NCBI RefSeq assembly: GCF_040548815.1 | Contig: NZ_JBEPSM010000003.1 | Span: 124,001 to 188,000 of the forward strand | Source: Kaistia defluvii | GTDB taxonomy: Bacteria; Pseudomonadota; Alphaproteobacteria; Rhizobiales; Kaistiaceae | DNA: 64,000 nucleotides | Direction of reading: 5' to 3' | In this document: piece by piece, positions 42,399 through 54,769 of the stretch | Layout: the number at the start of each line of letters is the position of its first letter | Numbering within the stretch: position 1 is the stretch's first letter | Made by a program: the position numbers and the translations under genes | The notes under the pieces: model-generated | Seen by the model: the letters and a program-made list of their open reading frames with translations, nothing else | The model's database searches: none | Told to the model about the DNA's origin: nothing

Positions 42399-43241
42399 TC
42401 AGGCGGCGACCGATTTGCGGGAAGCGCGAACGCCGCCCGAAAGCTCGGATACGAGGGCCAGGACGGCGGGTACGGTGGCGGCCGTGGCGCGGCCCTCGCT
42501 GTCGAGCGAGGCGGCGACGGCCGATACGATGGCCGAGCCGACCACGACGCCATCGGCATTCGCGCCGATCGCTGCCGCCTGCTCGGCTGTCCTGACGCCG
42601 AAACCGACGGCAACCGGTAGATGGGTGTGACGCTTGATCCGTGCAACGGATTCGGCGACGCGCGAGGCGTCGGGGGCTGCCGAACCGGTGATGCCGTTGA
42701 TCGAGACGTAGTAGACGAAGCCCGACGTGTTGGCGAGCACGGCGGGAAGCCGCTTGTCGTCGGTGGTGGGCGTGGCGAGGCGGATGAAGTTCAGGCCCGC
42801 TTCGAGCGCCGGGATGCAGAGCTCGTCATCGGCTTCCGGCGGCAGGTCGACGATGATCAGCCCGTCGACGCCGGCAGCCTTGGCTTCGGTGACGAAGGCT
42901 TCCGAGCCGTGGCTGTAGATTGGGTTGTAATAGCCCATCAGCACGATCGGCGTGGCGTCGTCGAACTGGCGGAATTCGCGCACGAGATCGAGGGTCTTGA
43001 CCAGCGTCTGCCCGCCCTTCAGCGCGCGCAGGCCCGCGGCCTGGATCGCCGGGCCGTCGGCCATGGGATCGGAGAACGGCATGCCGAGCTCGATCACGTC
43101 GGCGCCGGCGCCGGGCAGCGCCTTCAGCAGGGCCAGCGTCGTGGCGGGATCCGGGTCGCCGGCGGTCATGAAGGTGACGAGCGCCGGCCGGCCCTCGGCC
43201 TTGAGGGCCGCGAAGCGGCGATCGATACGGGTTTCAGTCAT
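42399..43241 (-). CDS. trpA: tryptophan synthase alpha chain
   Basis: TrpA cleaves indole-3-glycerol phosphate to indole, passed through a tunnel to TrpB. The 280-residue TIM barrel has the catalytic region [14 protein letters not shown] with the acid-base Glu, [12 protein letters not shown] with the second acidic residue, and the phosphate loop [10 protein letters not shown]. The ATG at 43241 ([10 protein letters not shown]) matches the family N-terminus. A 130-base gap separates it from trpB. Confidence 0.96.
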   Translation of the reverse strand: MTETRIDRRFAALKAEGRPALVTFMTAGDPDPATTLALLKALPGAGADVIELGMPFSDPMADGPAIQAAGLRALKGGQTLVKTLDLVREFRQFDDATPIVLMGYYNPIYSHGSEAFVTEAKAAGVDGLIIVDLPPEADDELCIPALEAGLNFIRLATPTTDDKRLPAVLANTSGFVYYVSINGITGSAAPDASRVAESVARIKRHTHLPVAVGFGVRTAEQAAAIGANADGVVVGSAIVSAVAASLDSEGRATAATVPAVLALVSELSGGVRASRKSVAA

Positions 43242-43371
43242 GACAATGGGCCTAGGCTCGATGCTTTGTGACGTCAAGTCGACGGGGAAGCGAAACGCGG
43301 AACGGCGCCCCCTTTACCCTTCCCTCGGGAAGAGGGGAAGAACAGGTCGGGAGCCGCGCCGCCGGCATCGG

Positions 43372-44591
<1,220 letters not shown>

Positions 44592-44595
<4 letters not shown>

Positions 44596-45284
44596 GACGA
44601 AATCCTCTCGCCGGCAAGAGCCCGGCTGTGGTCAGGGTTGGGTCGAAAGCCGCGAATGGCGGCGATGAAGGCGCGGATCCGGTCGGGATCCTTGATACCG
44701 GGCGCGCTTTCCACGCCCGAGGAAGCATCGATGCCAGGGGAATGCGTAACCGCCAGCGCCTGCGCGACATTGCCGGCGTCGAGGCCTCCGGAAAGCATAT
44801 AGGCAAGGCCGGGGTCAAGCGCATCCAGCAGGTGCCAGTCAAAGGACACGCCATTGCCACCCGGCAGCGTCGCGCCCTTGGGCGGCTTGGCGTCGAGCAG
44901 CAGACGGTCCGCCACCGCGGCATAGGCGCCGATCCCCGCGAGATCGGCCGCCTCGCGAATGCCGAGCGCCTTCAAGACGGGCAGGCCGAAGCGGCGGCGG
45001 ATCTCGGCGACGCGCTCGACGCTCTCGCCGCCATGCAATTGCAGCCAGTCGGGTCGCACCGTTTCGACGATCGCGGCCAGCGCTGCATCATCCATGTCGA
45101 CGGTGAGCGCGACGATCTCGGCCTTGCCGCGCGCCTGGTCGGCGAGCTGCCGGGCGCGCTCGTTCGAAACGGCGCGCGGGCTCTTCGGAAAAAACACAAA
45201 GCCGACCATGTCGGCGCCGGCGTCCAGCGCGGCGTCGAGCGTCTCCTCGGTCGAGAGACCGCAGATTTTGACGGTCACGGTCAT
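44592..45284 (-). CDS. trpF: phosphoribosylanthranilate isomerase
   Basis: TrpF performs the Amadori rearrangement in tryptophan synthesis. The 230-residue barrel begins VKICGLST, with the catalytic Cys in KICG, and continues with [20 protein letters not shown] and [10 protein letters not shown]. The ATG at 45284 is chosen because homologues begin at MTVTVKICG; no clear ribosome-binding site is visible, and an ATG six codons upstream is possible. A 13-bp direct repeat surrounds the start region. Confidence 0.93.
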
Positions 45285-45532
45285 GGATTCACGATCAGCC
45301 ATGGGTTCACGAGCAGCGGCGATGTCACGGTCATGGTTTGGCGCAACGGTTTGGCACGAAAGAGGCGGCAAGTCCAAGAAAAGTCCGCGATGGAAAGTCC
45401 GCAATCGCCCGGGCGTTTCCGTGAGCGGATCGCGTGAGGCCTGACGCGGCTCTGACAGAAAGCCATCCACGCCGTGCCGGGAAAGGCGTGGCTTGCGTCA
45501 ACGCGGCAGGCCCATGCATGGATACAGGGAAG

Positions 45533-45551
45533 CGCGTTTCACGTGAAAAGG
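45533..45551. promoter_or_regulatory. parS-like ParB-binding site
   Basis: GTTTCACGTGAAA (45536-45548) matches 13 contiguous bases of the 16-bp bacterial parS consensus TGTTTCACGTGAAACA; the outer bases differ. It lies between lapA and trpF. This gene block is close to the replication origin in several Hyphomicrobiales, where parS sites cluster. Site sequence seen; ParB binding inferred. Confidence 0.55.
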
Positions 45552-45574
45552 CGGAAGGGGCGGGTTTCCGCCGT

Positions 45575-45919
45575 TCAGGCGACGCGACGGGGCGCGGGCA
45601 GGGTGGTTGCCGGGCTGGCGCTGGCGGCGGCGCGATACTGCGTGTTCTCGCGGCGCGTGTCCTGCAGCTCGTGCCGGAGCTTGCGGGCCTGGCGGCGCCA
45701 TCGGCCCTGGCCGAGCCAGGCGCCCACGCCGCCGATCAGGACACCGAGCGCGATCGCGCCGAAGACCAGGACGAACAGCGGCATGCTGATGACGACGGCG
45801 GGATCGGTCGAATTGAACGGATCCAGCGACAGCGCCACGGCATGGCGGTTGGCGACCGAGAGCGCCACCGCGATGATTGCGATCGGCACCAGGATCACGA
45901 CCGCAAGGAACTTCTTCAT
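45575..45919 (-). CDS. LapA-domain (DUF1049) membrane protein
   Basis: A 114-residue inner-membrane protein with two hydrophobic segments (about residues 3-22 and 44-68), a charged linker and a C-terminal coiled-coil-prone tail (WRRQARKLRHELQDTRREN), the layout of LapA/YciS proteins of lipopolysaccharide assembly. It lies between ihfB and trpF, as usual in this order. The ATG at 45919 has GAGG at good spacing; an ATG two codons upstream is possible. Role in LPS assembly is by analogy with enterobacteria. Confidence 0.8.
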   Translation of the reverse strand: MKKFLAVVILVPIAIIAVALSVANRHAVALSLDPFNSTDPAVVISMPLFVLVFGAIALGVLIGGVGAWLGQGRWRRQARKLRHELQDTRRENTQYRAAASASPATTLPAPRRVA

Positions 45920-46041
45920 CAACATTGCCTCGAGCCGGACGCCGGAACGCCGCTGACCATCCGGCCAGGGCCTGCGCCAATAACATTCCAGATCACGTTT
46001 GGTTCAAGGCGCGGCGCGCGGCCTTTCGAACCGGTCGTGGT

Positions 46042-46326
46042 CTAGTCCTCGTCGTTGAGACGCTCGCGCATCTCCTTGCCGGTCTTGAAGAACGGCACGT
46101 ATTTTTCCGTGACCTCGACCTTCGAGCCGGTGCGCGGGTTGCGGCCCTGTCGCGCCGGGCGGTTCTTAACGGAGAAAGCTCCGAAGCCGCGGAGCTCGAC
46201 CCGATCGCCTCGGGCCAGCGCATCGATGATCTCGTCGAGAATCGAGTTCACGATGTGCTCCACATCCCGTTGATAGAGATGCGGATTTTGCTCGGCGATC
46301 TTCTGCACCAGTTCGGACTTGATCAC
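46042..46326 (-). CDS. ihfB: integration host factor subunit beta
   Basis: IHF-beta pairs with IHF-alpha to bend DNA at specific sites. The 94-residue protein has the family pattern [23 protein letters not shown] and the DNA-contacting [12 protein letters not shown] arm with the intercalating Pro. The GTG start overlaps the sppA stop (GTGA), coupling the two. The length and FGAF segment fit the beta subunit better than HU. Confidence 0.95.
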   Translation of the reverse strand: MIKSELVQKIAEQNPHLYQRDVEHIVNSILDEIIDALARGDRVELRGFGAFSVKNRPARQGRNPRTGSKVEVTEKYVPFFKTGKEMRERLNDED

Positions 46327-47327
46327 CGCGGCGCCCCCTCAGCGTCGTTCAGACCGGACGGAGCGTGCCAAACGGATAGGAGACCGTCAAGCTGGAGTCT
46401 GGAAGGCAGCAGGCCCGCCACGCCGGAAGCATAGAGAAGGTCGGGCGAGAAGCCCGCCTGGCGCGCCAGCCAGACGAAGGCGGCGCTGGAAAAGGAGAAC
46501 GGGCTGCCGCTGCTTTCCGGCTCCCAGTCGACCACGCGCAACCGCGCATCGACGCCCTTCTTGGTCGTCAGCCAGGCAATCGCCGTCTCCTCGCCGCCGA
46601 TTTCGTCGATCAGGCCGGCCTCGAGCGCCTGGTGGCCGGAGAAGACACGGCCATCGGCCAGCTGCAGGGCCTTGGGGCGGTCGAGATTGCGACGCTCGGC
46701 GACGATGTCGACGAACCAGTTGTAGGTATCGCGGATCATCGAGTCGATCACGGCCAGCGCCTCGGGCGTCGGCGGCGCGAAGGGCGAGGGCGCGGCCTTG
46801 AGCGGCGACGACTTCACCTCGGTCAGCTTGATGCCGAGCTTGGCCATCGCCTCGCTCACTTCCGGCGATTGGAACAGGACGCCGATCGAGCCAGTGATCG
46901 AGGTGCGGTAGGCGACGACATGGTCGGCGGCGATCGCGGTCATGTAGGCGGCGGAGGCGCCGACGGTGCGGATGGCGGCAACGGTCGGCTTCTTGTCCGA
47001 GAGCCTGCGGATCGCGTCATAGAGCGCTTCGCCGCCTGCGGTGGCGCCGCCGCCGGAATTGATCGAGACGATGACGCCCTGGACGGCGTCGCTCTTGCCG
47101 ATCTTGTCGATCAGGTCGAGTTCGGCGCGGTTTTCGGAAATGAAGCCGGAAATGGTCAGCCGCGCGATATGCGGCCGCGAGCGTCCGCCCAGCGCATCGG
47201 GACCGGCCGCGAGCAGGCCGCCGCCGACAATGGCGAGCGCCGCCGCCACGAAGGCGACGACACGCCAGGTCGTCAGCTTTCGCCTCAGGCGTCGGCGATC
47301 CAGGATCTGATCCGCGTCGATGCTCAT
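46323..47327 (-). CDS. sppA: signal peptide peptidase SppA, short type
   Basis: A 334-residue membrane-anchored serine peptidase that removes cleaved signal peptides. One N-terminal helix (about residues 22-42) anchors it. The catalytic dyad is visible as Ser125 (TVGASAAYM) and Lys177 ([11 protein letters not shown]); the 52-residue spacing equals that of Bacillus SppA. This is the 36-kDa single-domain form, not the duplicated E. coli form. It lies upstream of, and overlaps, ihfB. Confidence 0.93.
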   Translation of the reverse strand: MSIDADQILDRRRLRRKLTTWRVVAFVAAALAIVGGGLLAAGPDALGGRSRPHIARLTISGFISENRAELDLIDKIGKSDAVQGVIVSINSGGGATAGGEALYDAIRRLSDKKPTVAAIRTVGASAAYMTAIAADHVVAYRTSITGSIGVLFQSPEVSEAMAKLGIKLTEVKSSPLKAAPSPFAPPTPEALAVIDSMIRDTYNWFVDIVAERRNLDRPKALQLADGRVFSGHQALEAGLIDEIGGEETAIAWLTTKKGVDARLRVVDWEPESSGSPFSFSSAAFVWLARQAGFSPDLLYASGVAGLLPSRLQLDGLLSVWHAPSGLNDAEGAPR

Positions 47328-47364
47328 CCATACGCTCCCGGTCGATCTCGAAGACCCTGTACGG

Positions 47365-47392
47365 GTTATATGTTTTGCACTGCGAAATCAAA
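47365..47392 (-). promoter_or_regulatory. candidate promoter of sppA-ihfB
   Basis: On the minus strand TTTGAT (plus 47387-47392), a 16-bp spacer and TATAAC (plus 47365-47370), about 40 bases before the sppA ATG. Confidence 0.4.
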
Positions 47393-47449
47393 CAAGACCG
47401 TGCCAAGCGATTGTCGGCACTGGCGATTTCGAAAAAATAGCCTCCCAAA

Positions 47450-47479
47450 ACGAAAACGCCCCGGACGAGCCGGGGCGTT
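47450..47479 (-). terminator. intrinsic terminator after rpsA
   Basis: AACGCCCCGG (47455-47464) and CCGGGGCGTT (47470-47479) form a perfect 10-bp stem. On the minus strand a T-rich tract follows. It lies 26 bases after the rpsA stop. Confidence 0.85.
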
Positions 47480-47504
47480 TCCTAGATCCATGGGGCGGTG
47501 ACGA

Positions 47505-49205
47505 TTACTCGTCGGTGCCCTGGCGTGCCTTGAGGGCGGCGCCGAGGATGTCGCCGAGCGACGCACCCGAATCCGACGAGCCGAACTGCGCAACCGCTTC
47601 CTTCTCTTCGGCGATTTCAAGCGCCTTGATCGAGACGGCGACCTTGCGGGCCTTCTTGTCGAAGTTGGTGATGCGGGCGTCGACCTTCTCGCCAACGGCG
47701 AAACGCTCCGGACGCTGCTCCGAACGATCACGCGACAGATCGGCGCGACGGATGAAGGAGGTCAGGTCGGAATCCGCAATCCGGACTTCCAGGCCGCCTT
47801 CGGTCACAGCCGTGATCTCGCAGGTGACAACGGCACCCTTGCGCAGCTCGCCGGAAGCCTCGACGAACGGATCGCCGCCAACCTGCTTGATGCCGAGCGA
47901 GATACGCTCCTTGTCGATGTCGACGTCGAGAACCTGCGCCTTGACGATATCGCCGCGGTTGTACTCGTCGATGACCTGCTCGCCGGGGCGGTTCCAGTCG
48001 AGATCCGACAGGTGGACCATGCCGTCGACGTCGCCGTCGAGGCCGATGAACAGACCGAACTCGGTCTTGTTCTTGACTTCGCCTTCGACGATCGTGCCGA
48101 TCGGGAACTTCTCGGAGAAGCTCTCCCACGGGTTCGACAGGGTCTGCTTGAGACCGAGCGAGATACGACGCTTCACCGGATCGACTTCGAGGATCATGAC
48201 CTCAACCTCTTGCGAGGTGGAGACGATCTTGCCCGGATGAACGTTCTTCTTCGTCCAGGACATCTCGGAGACGTGGATCAGGCCTTCGATGCCCGGCTCC
48301 AGCTCGACGAACGCACCGTAGTCGGTGATGTTCGTGACGCGGCCCGAGAACTTGGCCTGGACCGGGTACTTGGCTTCGATGCCAGACCACGGATCGGCCT
48401 CGAGCTGCTTCATGCCGAGCGAGATGCGGTGCGTCTCGTGATTGACGCGGATGATCTGCACGCGGACGGTCTGGCCGATCGAGAGCACCTCGGTCGGATG
48501 GTTGATGCGGCGCCACGCGATGTCGGTGACGTGCAGCAGGCCATCGATGCCGCCGAGGTCGACGAACGCACCGTAATCGGTGATGTTCTTGACGACGCCT
48601 TCGATGATCTGACCTTCTTCGAGGCTCTGGACGAGCTCCGAACGCTGCTCGGCGCGGGTCTCTTCAAGCACGGTACGACGCGAGACGACGATGTTGCCGC
48701 GACGCTTGTCCATCTTGAGGATCTGGAAGGGCTGCGGCGTGTGCATCAGCGGGCCGACGTCGCGCACCGGGCGGATGTCGACCTGCGAACGCGGCAGGAA
48801 GGCAACGGCGCCGTCCAGGTCGACGGTGAAGCCGCCCTTGACCTGGTTGAAGATGACGCCCGTGACCTTCTCGTTCTTGTTGAACTGCTCCTCGAGACGG
48901 ATCCAGCTCTCTTCGCGGCGAGCCTTGTCGCGCGAGAGAACGGCTTCGCCGAGAGCATTTTCAACGCGCTCGAGATAGACCTCGACCACATCGCCGACCT
49001 TGAGCGCGTTTTCGCGGCCCGGGCCATTGAATTCCTTGAGCGCCACGCGGCCTTCGGTCTTGAGCCCGACGTCGATGACGGCGAGGTCCTTCTCGATGGC
49101 GACGATCGTTCCCTTGACGACGCTGCCTTCAAAGAGGTCTTCGTTGGCGAAGGACTCTTCAAGAAGGGCGGCGAAATCTTCGCGGGACGGGTTGGTAACA
49201 GCCAT
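47505..49205 (-). CDS. rpsA: 30S ribosomal protein S1
   Basis: S1 binds mRNA and docks it on the 30S subunit. The 566-residue protein shows six consecutive S1 repeats, several with the ITDYGAFVDLGGIDGLLH and VHPSEM-type signatures. The ATG at 49205 is chosen because AGGAGATTTC precedes it; an in-frame codon nine residues upstream has no such site. It has its own candidate promoter and terminator, and cmk lies upstream. Confidence 0.97.
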   Translation of the reverse strand: MAVTNPSREDFAALLEESFANEDLFEGSVVKGTIVAIEKDLAVIDVGLKTEGRVALKEFNGPGRENALKVGDVVEVYLERVENALGEAVLSRDKARREESWIRLEEQFNKNEKVTGVIFNQVKGGFTVDLDGAVAFLPRSQVDIRPVRDVGPLMHTPQPFQILKMDKRRGNIVVSRRTVLEETRAEQRSELVQSLEEGQIIEGVVKNITDYGAFVDLGGIDGLLHVTDIAWRRINHPTEVLSIGQTVRVQIIRVNHETHRISLGMKQLEADPWSGIEAKYPVQAKFSGRVTNITDYGAFVELEPGIEGLIHVSEMSWTKKNVHPGKIVSTSQEVEVMILEVDPVKRRISLGLKQTLSNPWESFSEKFPIGTIVEGEVKNKTEFGLFIGLDGDVDGMVHLSDLDWNRPGEQVIDEYNRGDIVKAQVLDVDIDKERISLGIKQVGGDPFVEASGELRKGAVVTCEITAVTEGGLEVRIADSDLTSFIRRADLSRDRSEQRPERFAVGEKVDARITNFDKKARKVAVSIKALEIAEEKEAVAQFGSSDSGASLGDILGAALKARQGTDE

Positions 49206-49416
49206 GAAATCTCCTGGTGCCATTTCTGGCATGCGTCGGCGGTTGGTGTTGCTGAAACCCGAGATCTCGATCCTGCCCTCGACGGAAATCGGGGCAACCG
49301 CATGTGGCGGACCGACGCTTCCGGACCTGGATTCGGGTGTTTTTCCATGAATTCCAGCCGCCAGGCCTCCATCCGGGGATGGGGACCGACGTCGAGACTT
49401 CGCGGATCTGGGGCTC

Positions 49417-49443
49417 TATATAGGCTTGATGCCCATGCGGCAA
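49417..49443 (-). promoter_or_regulatory. candidate rpsA promoter
   Basis: On the minus strand TTGCCG (plus 49438-49443) and TATATA (plus 49417-49422) with a short 15-bp spacer. It lies in the 285-base gap between cmk and rpsA, which holds no gene. Confidence 0.35.
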
Positions 49444-49490
49444 GGCAAAACTGGCCGATTTCAGCCCTTCCGGCGCCGTAAAACGTTCAA

Positions 49491-51670
<2,180 letters not shown>

Positions 51671-51689
51671 TTAACCGATGAGGCACGAC

Positions 51690-52079
51690 GTGGCGAAAGC
51701 GGAACTCGGCACCAAGCGGGTCGACCCGGAGACGGGCAAGAAGTTCTACGACCTGAACAAAGACCCAATCGTTTCGCCCTTCACGGGCGTTTCGTATCCC
51801 CGCTCCTTCTTCGAGAGCGGACCGGCCAAGGCGCGTCCGGCCAATGTGACGGACGATGAGGACGAAGAGGTCGAGGACGACGTCGCCAAGGGCGCCGAGT
51901 TCGTCAGCCTCGAGGAAGCCGATGAAGAGGCTTCCGGCGGCGCCGTTGTGGTCGAGAGCGATGACGACGACGTCGAGATCGTCGACGACGAAGCCGATGA
52001 CGTCTTCATCGAGGACGAGGAAGAGGAAGGCGACGACGTGGCCGACATCATCGGTGGCGTCGAGGACGAGGAGTCCTGA
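51690..52079 (+). CDS. TIGR02300 family protein (conserved acidic protein)
   Basis: A 129-residue protein of unknown function found across alphaproteobacteria next to aroA. The N-terminal 40 residues carry the conserved block (AKAELGTKR, KKFYDLNKDPIVSPFTG, SYPRSFFE). The remainder is a highly acidic, probably disordered tail of Asp, Glu and Val. The GTG at 51690 is preferred because GAGG lies 6 bases upstream and family members begin at AKxELGTKR; the ATG at 51678 has no site. Confidence 0.88.
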   Translation: MAKAELGTKRVDPETGKKFYDLNKDPIVSPFTGVSYPRSFFESGPAKARPANVTDDEDEEVEDDVAKGAEFVSLEEADEEASGGAVVVESDDDDVEIVDDEADDVFIEDEEEEGDDVADIIGGVEDEES

Positions 52080-52119
52080 GGCTATCCACAGGCACCGGTT
52101 CGATTTTTGGAATTGGCGC

Positions 52120-52148
52120 TTGATTTGAAAAAGAGCGCGGCTTAAGAG
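52120..52148 (+). promoter_or_regulatory. candidate tRNA-Ala promoter
   Basis: TTGATT (52120-52125), a 17-bp spacer and TAAGAG (52143-52148), about 50 bases before the tRNA 5' end. Confidence 0.4.
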
Positions 52149-52196
52149 TTGCGCCGTTCCGGGGGGGTCCCAACCCCTCCGACTTCTGGAACGAGT

Positions 52197-52272
<76 letters not shown>

Positions 52273-52302
52273 ATTCCACCCTTCAGGCAACTGAAGCGAA
52301 CG

Positions 52303-52327
52303 AAAGCCGCCCCTCGGGGCGGCTTTT
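52303..52327 (+). terminator. terminator after tRNA-Ala
   Basis: GCCGCCCC (52306-52313) and GGGGCGGC (52316-52323) form a perfect stem, followed by TTTT. A-residues on the left make it usable for the converging AraC gene as well. Confidence 0.85.
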
Positions 52328-52357
52328 CGCGTTCTGGGCTCTTTTCCCCGCAAGCCC

Positions 52358-53278
52358 CTAGCCTGCCGCGAAGCCCAGTTCCTCGGCATAGCGCGCCGGC
52401 GGCTTGCCGACCTGGCGCGAAAAGGCGACGCTGAAGGCGCTGGTCGAGCCATAGCCGATGCGTTGCGCCACTTCGGCAAGGCTGCGGCCCCGGCGCAGCA
52501 GGTCTTTGGCAAGCGTGATCCTCCAGTCCGTCAGATAGTCCATCGGCGGCCTGCCGACTTCCCGTTGGAATCGCGTGAAGAAGGTCGAGCGGGAGAGGCC
52601 TGCTTCCCTCGCCAGTTCCGCGACGGTCCAGGCGCGGGCCGGATCCGCATGCATGCAGCGCAGGGCCACGACCAGCCGGTCGTCGCCCATGCCCCGCAAC
52701 ACACCGGGGCTGGCCGTCCTCTCGCCGGTGGATCGGAACGCTTCGATCAGCAGCACTTCGAGCAGCCGGGCCAGCACGACATCGCGCGCCGGGCGGCTGG
52801 CACGGGCTTCCTCCGCCACCAGTGTCGCCAGGATGCCCAACCGGCTTTCTCCCCGAACGACGACGATATCGGGCAGCAGGGCGACCAGCAGGGTGGCGTC
52901 TGGCGATCCGAACCGGCAATAGCCGATCAGCTGCTCGACCTCGACCGGCGCGTCCGGCGAGCCGATGCGGGCGGTTCCATCCGCCTGCATCACGGGCTGG
53001 CTGTAGAGCCCCGCCGGGGGCGCCGGGTCGAGGCTCGACATGGTGAAATCCTGGATCGCCGGCACCAACACGAAATCGCCCTGCCGCAGGATGATCGCCG
53101 GCTTGCCACCGACCTCCAGCCGGGCGCTGCCTGAGATCATCAGCCCGTAATAGACCTGCCCCACCTCCGTCCGCTGCACCCGCCAGGCGCCGGACGCCCG
53201 GGCGATCTTGGAAAAGGGCGCGCCCGGCTGGAGCAAGGTGACGATCTCGGCGAGGGGGTCGGCCATTTTTGGACTCAT
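52358..53278 (-). CDS. AraC-family transcriptional regulator (cupin_6 type)
   Basis: A 306-residue regulator with an N-terminal cupin_6 effector domain (about residues 5-190) and two C-terminal AraC helix-turn-helices (about 205-300; WTVAELAREAGLSRSTFFTRFQ and SLAEVAQRIGYGSTSAFS). It is divergent from the SDR gene with an 84-base gap, so control of that SDR is likely. This layout resembles regulators paired with oxidoreductases for reactive compounds. The start could also be the ATG at 53266; neither has a clear ribosome-binding site. Confidence 0.9.
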   Translation of the reverse strand: MSPKMADPLAEIVTLLQPGAPFSKIARASGAWRVQRTEVGQVYYGLMISGSARLEVGGKPAIILRQGDFVLVPAIQDFTMSSLDPAPPAGLYSQPVMQADGTARIGSPDAPVEVEQLIGYCRFGSPDATLLVALLPDIVVVRGESRLGILATLVAEEARASRPARDVVLARLLEVLLIEAFRSTGERTASPGVLRGMGDDRLVVALRCMHADPARAWTVAELAREAGLSRSTFFTRFQREVGRPPMDYLTDWRITLAKDLLRRGRSLAEVAQRIGYGSTSAFSVAFSRQVGKPPARYAEELGFAAG

Positions 53279-53362
53279 GCAAATTCAAACTGGATTTTCG
53301 ATGATAGAGAGTCCGGGTCTCGCTGTCCACATTCGACCCATCGATGAACCAGGAGACTTTCC

Positions 53363-54115
53363 ATGAAGACCGTGATGATCACCGGCTGCTCGTCGGGCTT
53401 CGGCCTCGAGATCGCGCGTTATTTCCTCGACCGTGACTGGAGCGTGATCGCGACCATGCGCACCCCGCGAGACGGCATCCTGCCGCCATCGGACCGGTTG
53501 CGTATCCTGCCGCTCGACGTGACGGATGCTGCCAGCATCGCCGCTGCCATCGAGGCTGCTGGTCCGGTCGACGTCCTCGTCAACAATGCCGGAATCGGCT
53601 GGCTCAATGCACTGGAAGGCACGCCGATGCAGGTGGCGCGTGAACTCTTCGAGACGAACACGTTTGGCACGATGGCCATGATCCAGGCCATCCTGCCTCA
53701 GTTCCGGCAGCGGCGGTCGGGCATCATCGTCAACGTCACTTCCAGCGTCACGCTGAAGCCGCTTCTGCTGCTCTCTGCCTATACGGCCAGCAAGGCGGCC
53801 GTGAACGCCTTCACCGAAAGCCTCGCGCTGGAACTGGCCGCCTTCGACCTGCGCGCGCATCTCGTCCTGCCGGGGCGCGCTCCCGACACGAGTTTCGCGA
53901 CGACCGCGCGCGGCCGGATCACCGGCGAGGGCGGCTTCCCGGAGCCGTATGACGATCTCGTGCAGGCTGTGATGGCCCGCTTCCAGCAGCCTGATGACGC
54001 CATCACGACGTCGCTGGACGTCGCCGAGGCGGTCTGGCGCGCGGCGACCGATGCCAACGCGCCGATGCGCATCCCGGCCGGCGCCGACGCGGTCGCCCTG
54101 TCGCCCGGCGCATAG
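53363..54115 (+). CDS. short-chain dehydrogenase/reductase (SDR)
   Basis: A 250-residue classical SDR with the cofactor motif TGCSSGFG (residues 7-14), NNAG at 74-77, and catalytic Ser127, Tyr140 and Lys144 (YTASK). The residue after beta-2, with Arg33 near the nucleotide-binding site, suggests NADP preference. Substrate unknown. Divergent from the AraC gene and preceded by AGGAG. A hairpin follows the stop. Confidence 0.9.
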   Translation: MKTVMITGCSSGFGLEIARYFLDRDWSVIATMRTPRDGILPPSDRLRILPLDVTDAASIAAAIEAAGPVDVLVNNAGIGWLNALEGTPMQVARELFETNTFGTMAMIQAILPQFRQRRSGIIVNVTSSVTLKPLLLLSAYTASKAAVNAFTESLALELAAFDLRAHLVLPGRAPDTSFATTARGRITGEGGFPEPYDDLVQAVMARFQQPDDAITTSLDVAEAVWRAATDANAPMRIPAGADAVALSPGA

Positions 54116-54141
54116 TCTCGACCGGAAGCCGCGCCGAATGC

Positions 54142-54168
54142 GACGAGGTGCGCGATGCGCGCCTCGTC
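54142..54168 (+). terminator. hairpin after the SDR gene
   Basis: GACGAGGTGCGC (54142-54153) pairs with GCGCGCCTCGTC (54157-54168) with one G-U. It is followed by TCTTC only, so terminator strength is uncertain. Confidence 0.5.
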
Positions 54169-54283
54169 TCTTCACAATGCCTTGAGATTTTCTGGTGCTG
54201 CGGCGCGAAATTCCCATCTTCCAGACCGTCGCCCCTTGTCGGGCGCCAGGGGCACTCCGAAGCCGAAACGCTGGAGATCAGCC

Positions 54284-54553
54284 ATGAAAAAGAACCTGCT
54301 GTTCCTTTCCTTCGCCGGCCTGCTTCTTGTGTCCGGCACCGCCCTTGCCGCGGAGACGCTGAACGGCGTCGTGGCGCGGGCCGATCCGAATACGGGCGAG
54401 TTGCAGATCGTTGGCGGTGGTCGCGTCCAGGTCACCGATCCGCGGCTGCTGCGCAATCTCGCCCCCGGCGAACATGTCATCGTGACCCGCAACAACAATG
54501 GCACCATCGGTGTGCAGGAAGACAGTTCCTATGCGGGAGCCGGCGACTACTGA
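54284..54553 (+). CDS. small exported protein, paralogue of 56350-56634
   Basis: An 89-residue protein with a clear Sec signal (KKNLLFLSFAGLLLVSGTALA-type, cleavage after ALA near residue 22). The mature part of about 67 residues looks like a small all-beta domain: LNGVVARADPNTGELQI, then VQVTDPRLL and EHVIVTRNNNGTIGVQEDS. The gene at 56350 encodes a similar protein with the same framework (GEHVIVTKNDNGTVGFQEDS). The antiporter gene lies between them. It resembles DUF1344-type periplasmic proteins in layout, but I do not claim membership. Function unknown. Confidence 0.78.
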   Translation: MKKNLLFLSFAGLLLVSGTALAAETLNGVVARADPNTGELQIVGGGRVQVTDPRLLRNLAPGEHVIVTRNNNGTIGVQEDSSYAGAGDY

Positions 54554-54769
54554 TCCGCATCCCTTCCGCCGCCAAGGCGCTCTGCGGGGCGGCTGAGGCA
54601 TTCGGCGCGCTTCCGGGACGGGTGGCTCCGCCCCGGCGCGTTGCATCGACGGAATCGACACGGCTTCCCCAATTCCAGCCCCACTTTTGACCTCGCGCGC
54701 CAAGCCGGGATGAGCGAAGCTGGAGCGCGACATCTTCCGGTAGTGGCGGGCGGCTCGGGGGAGGCGGGG

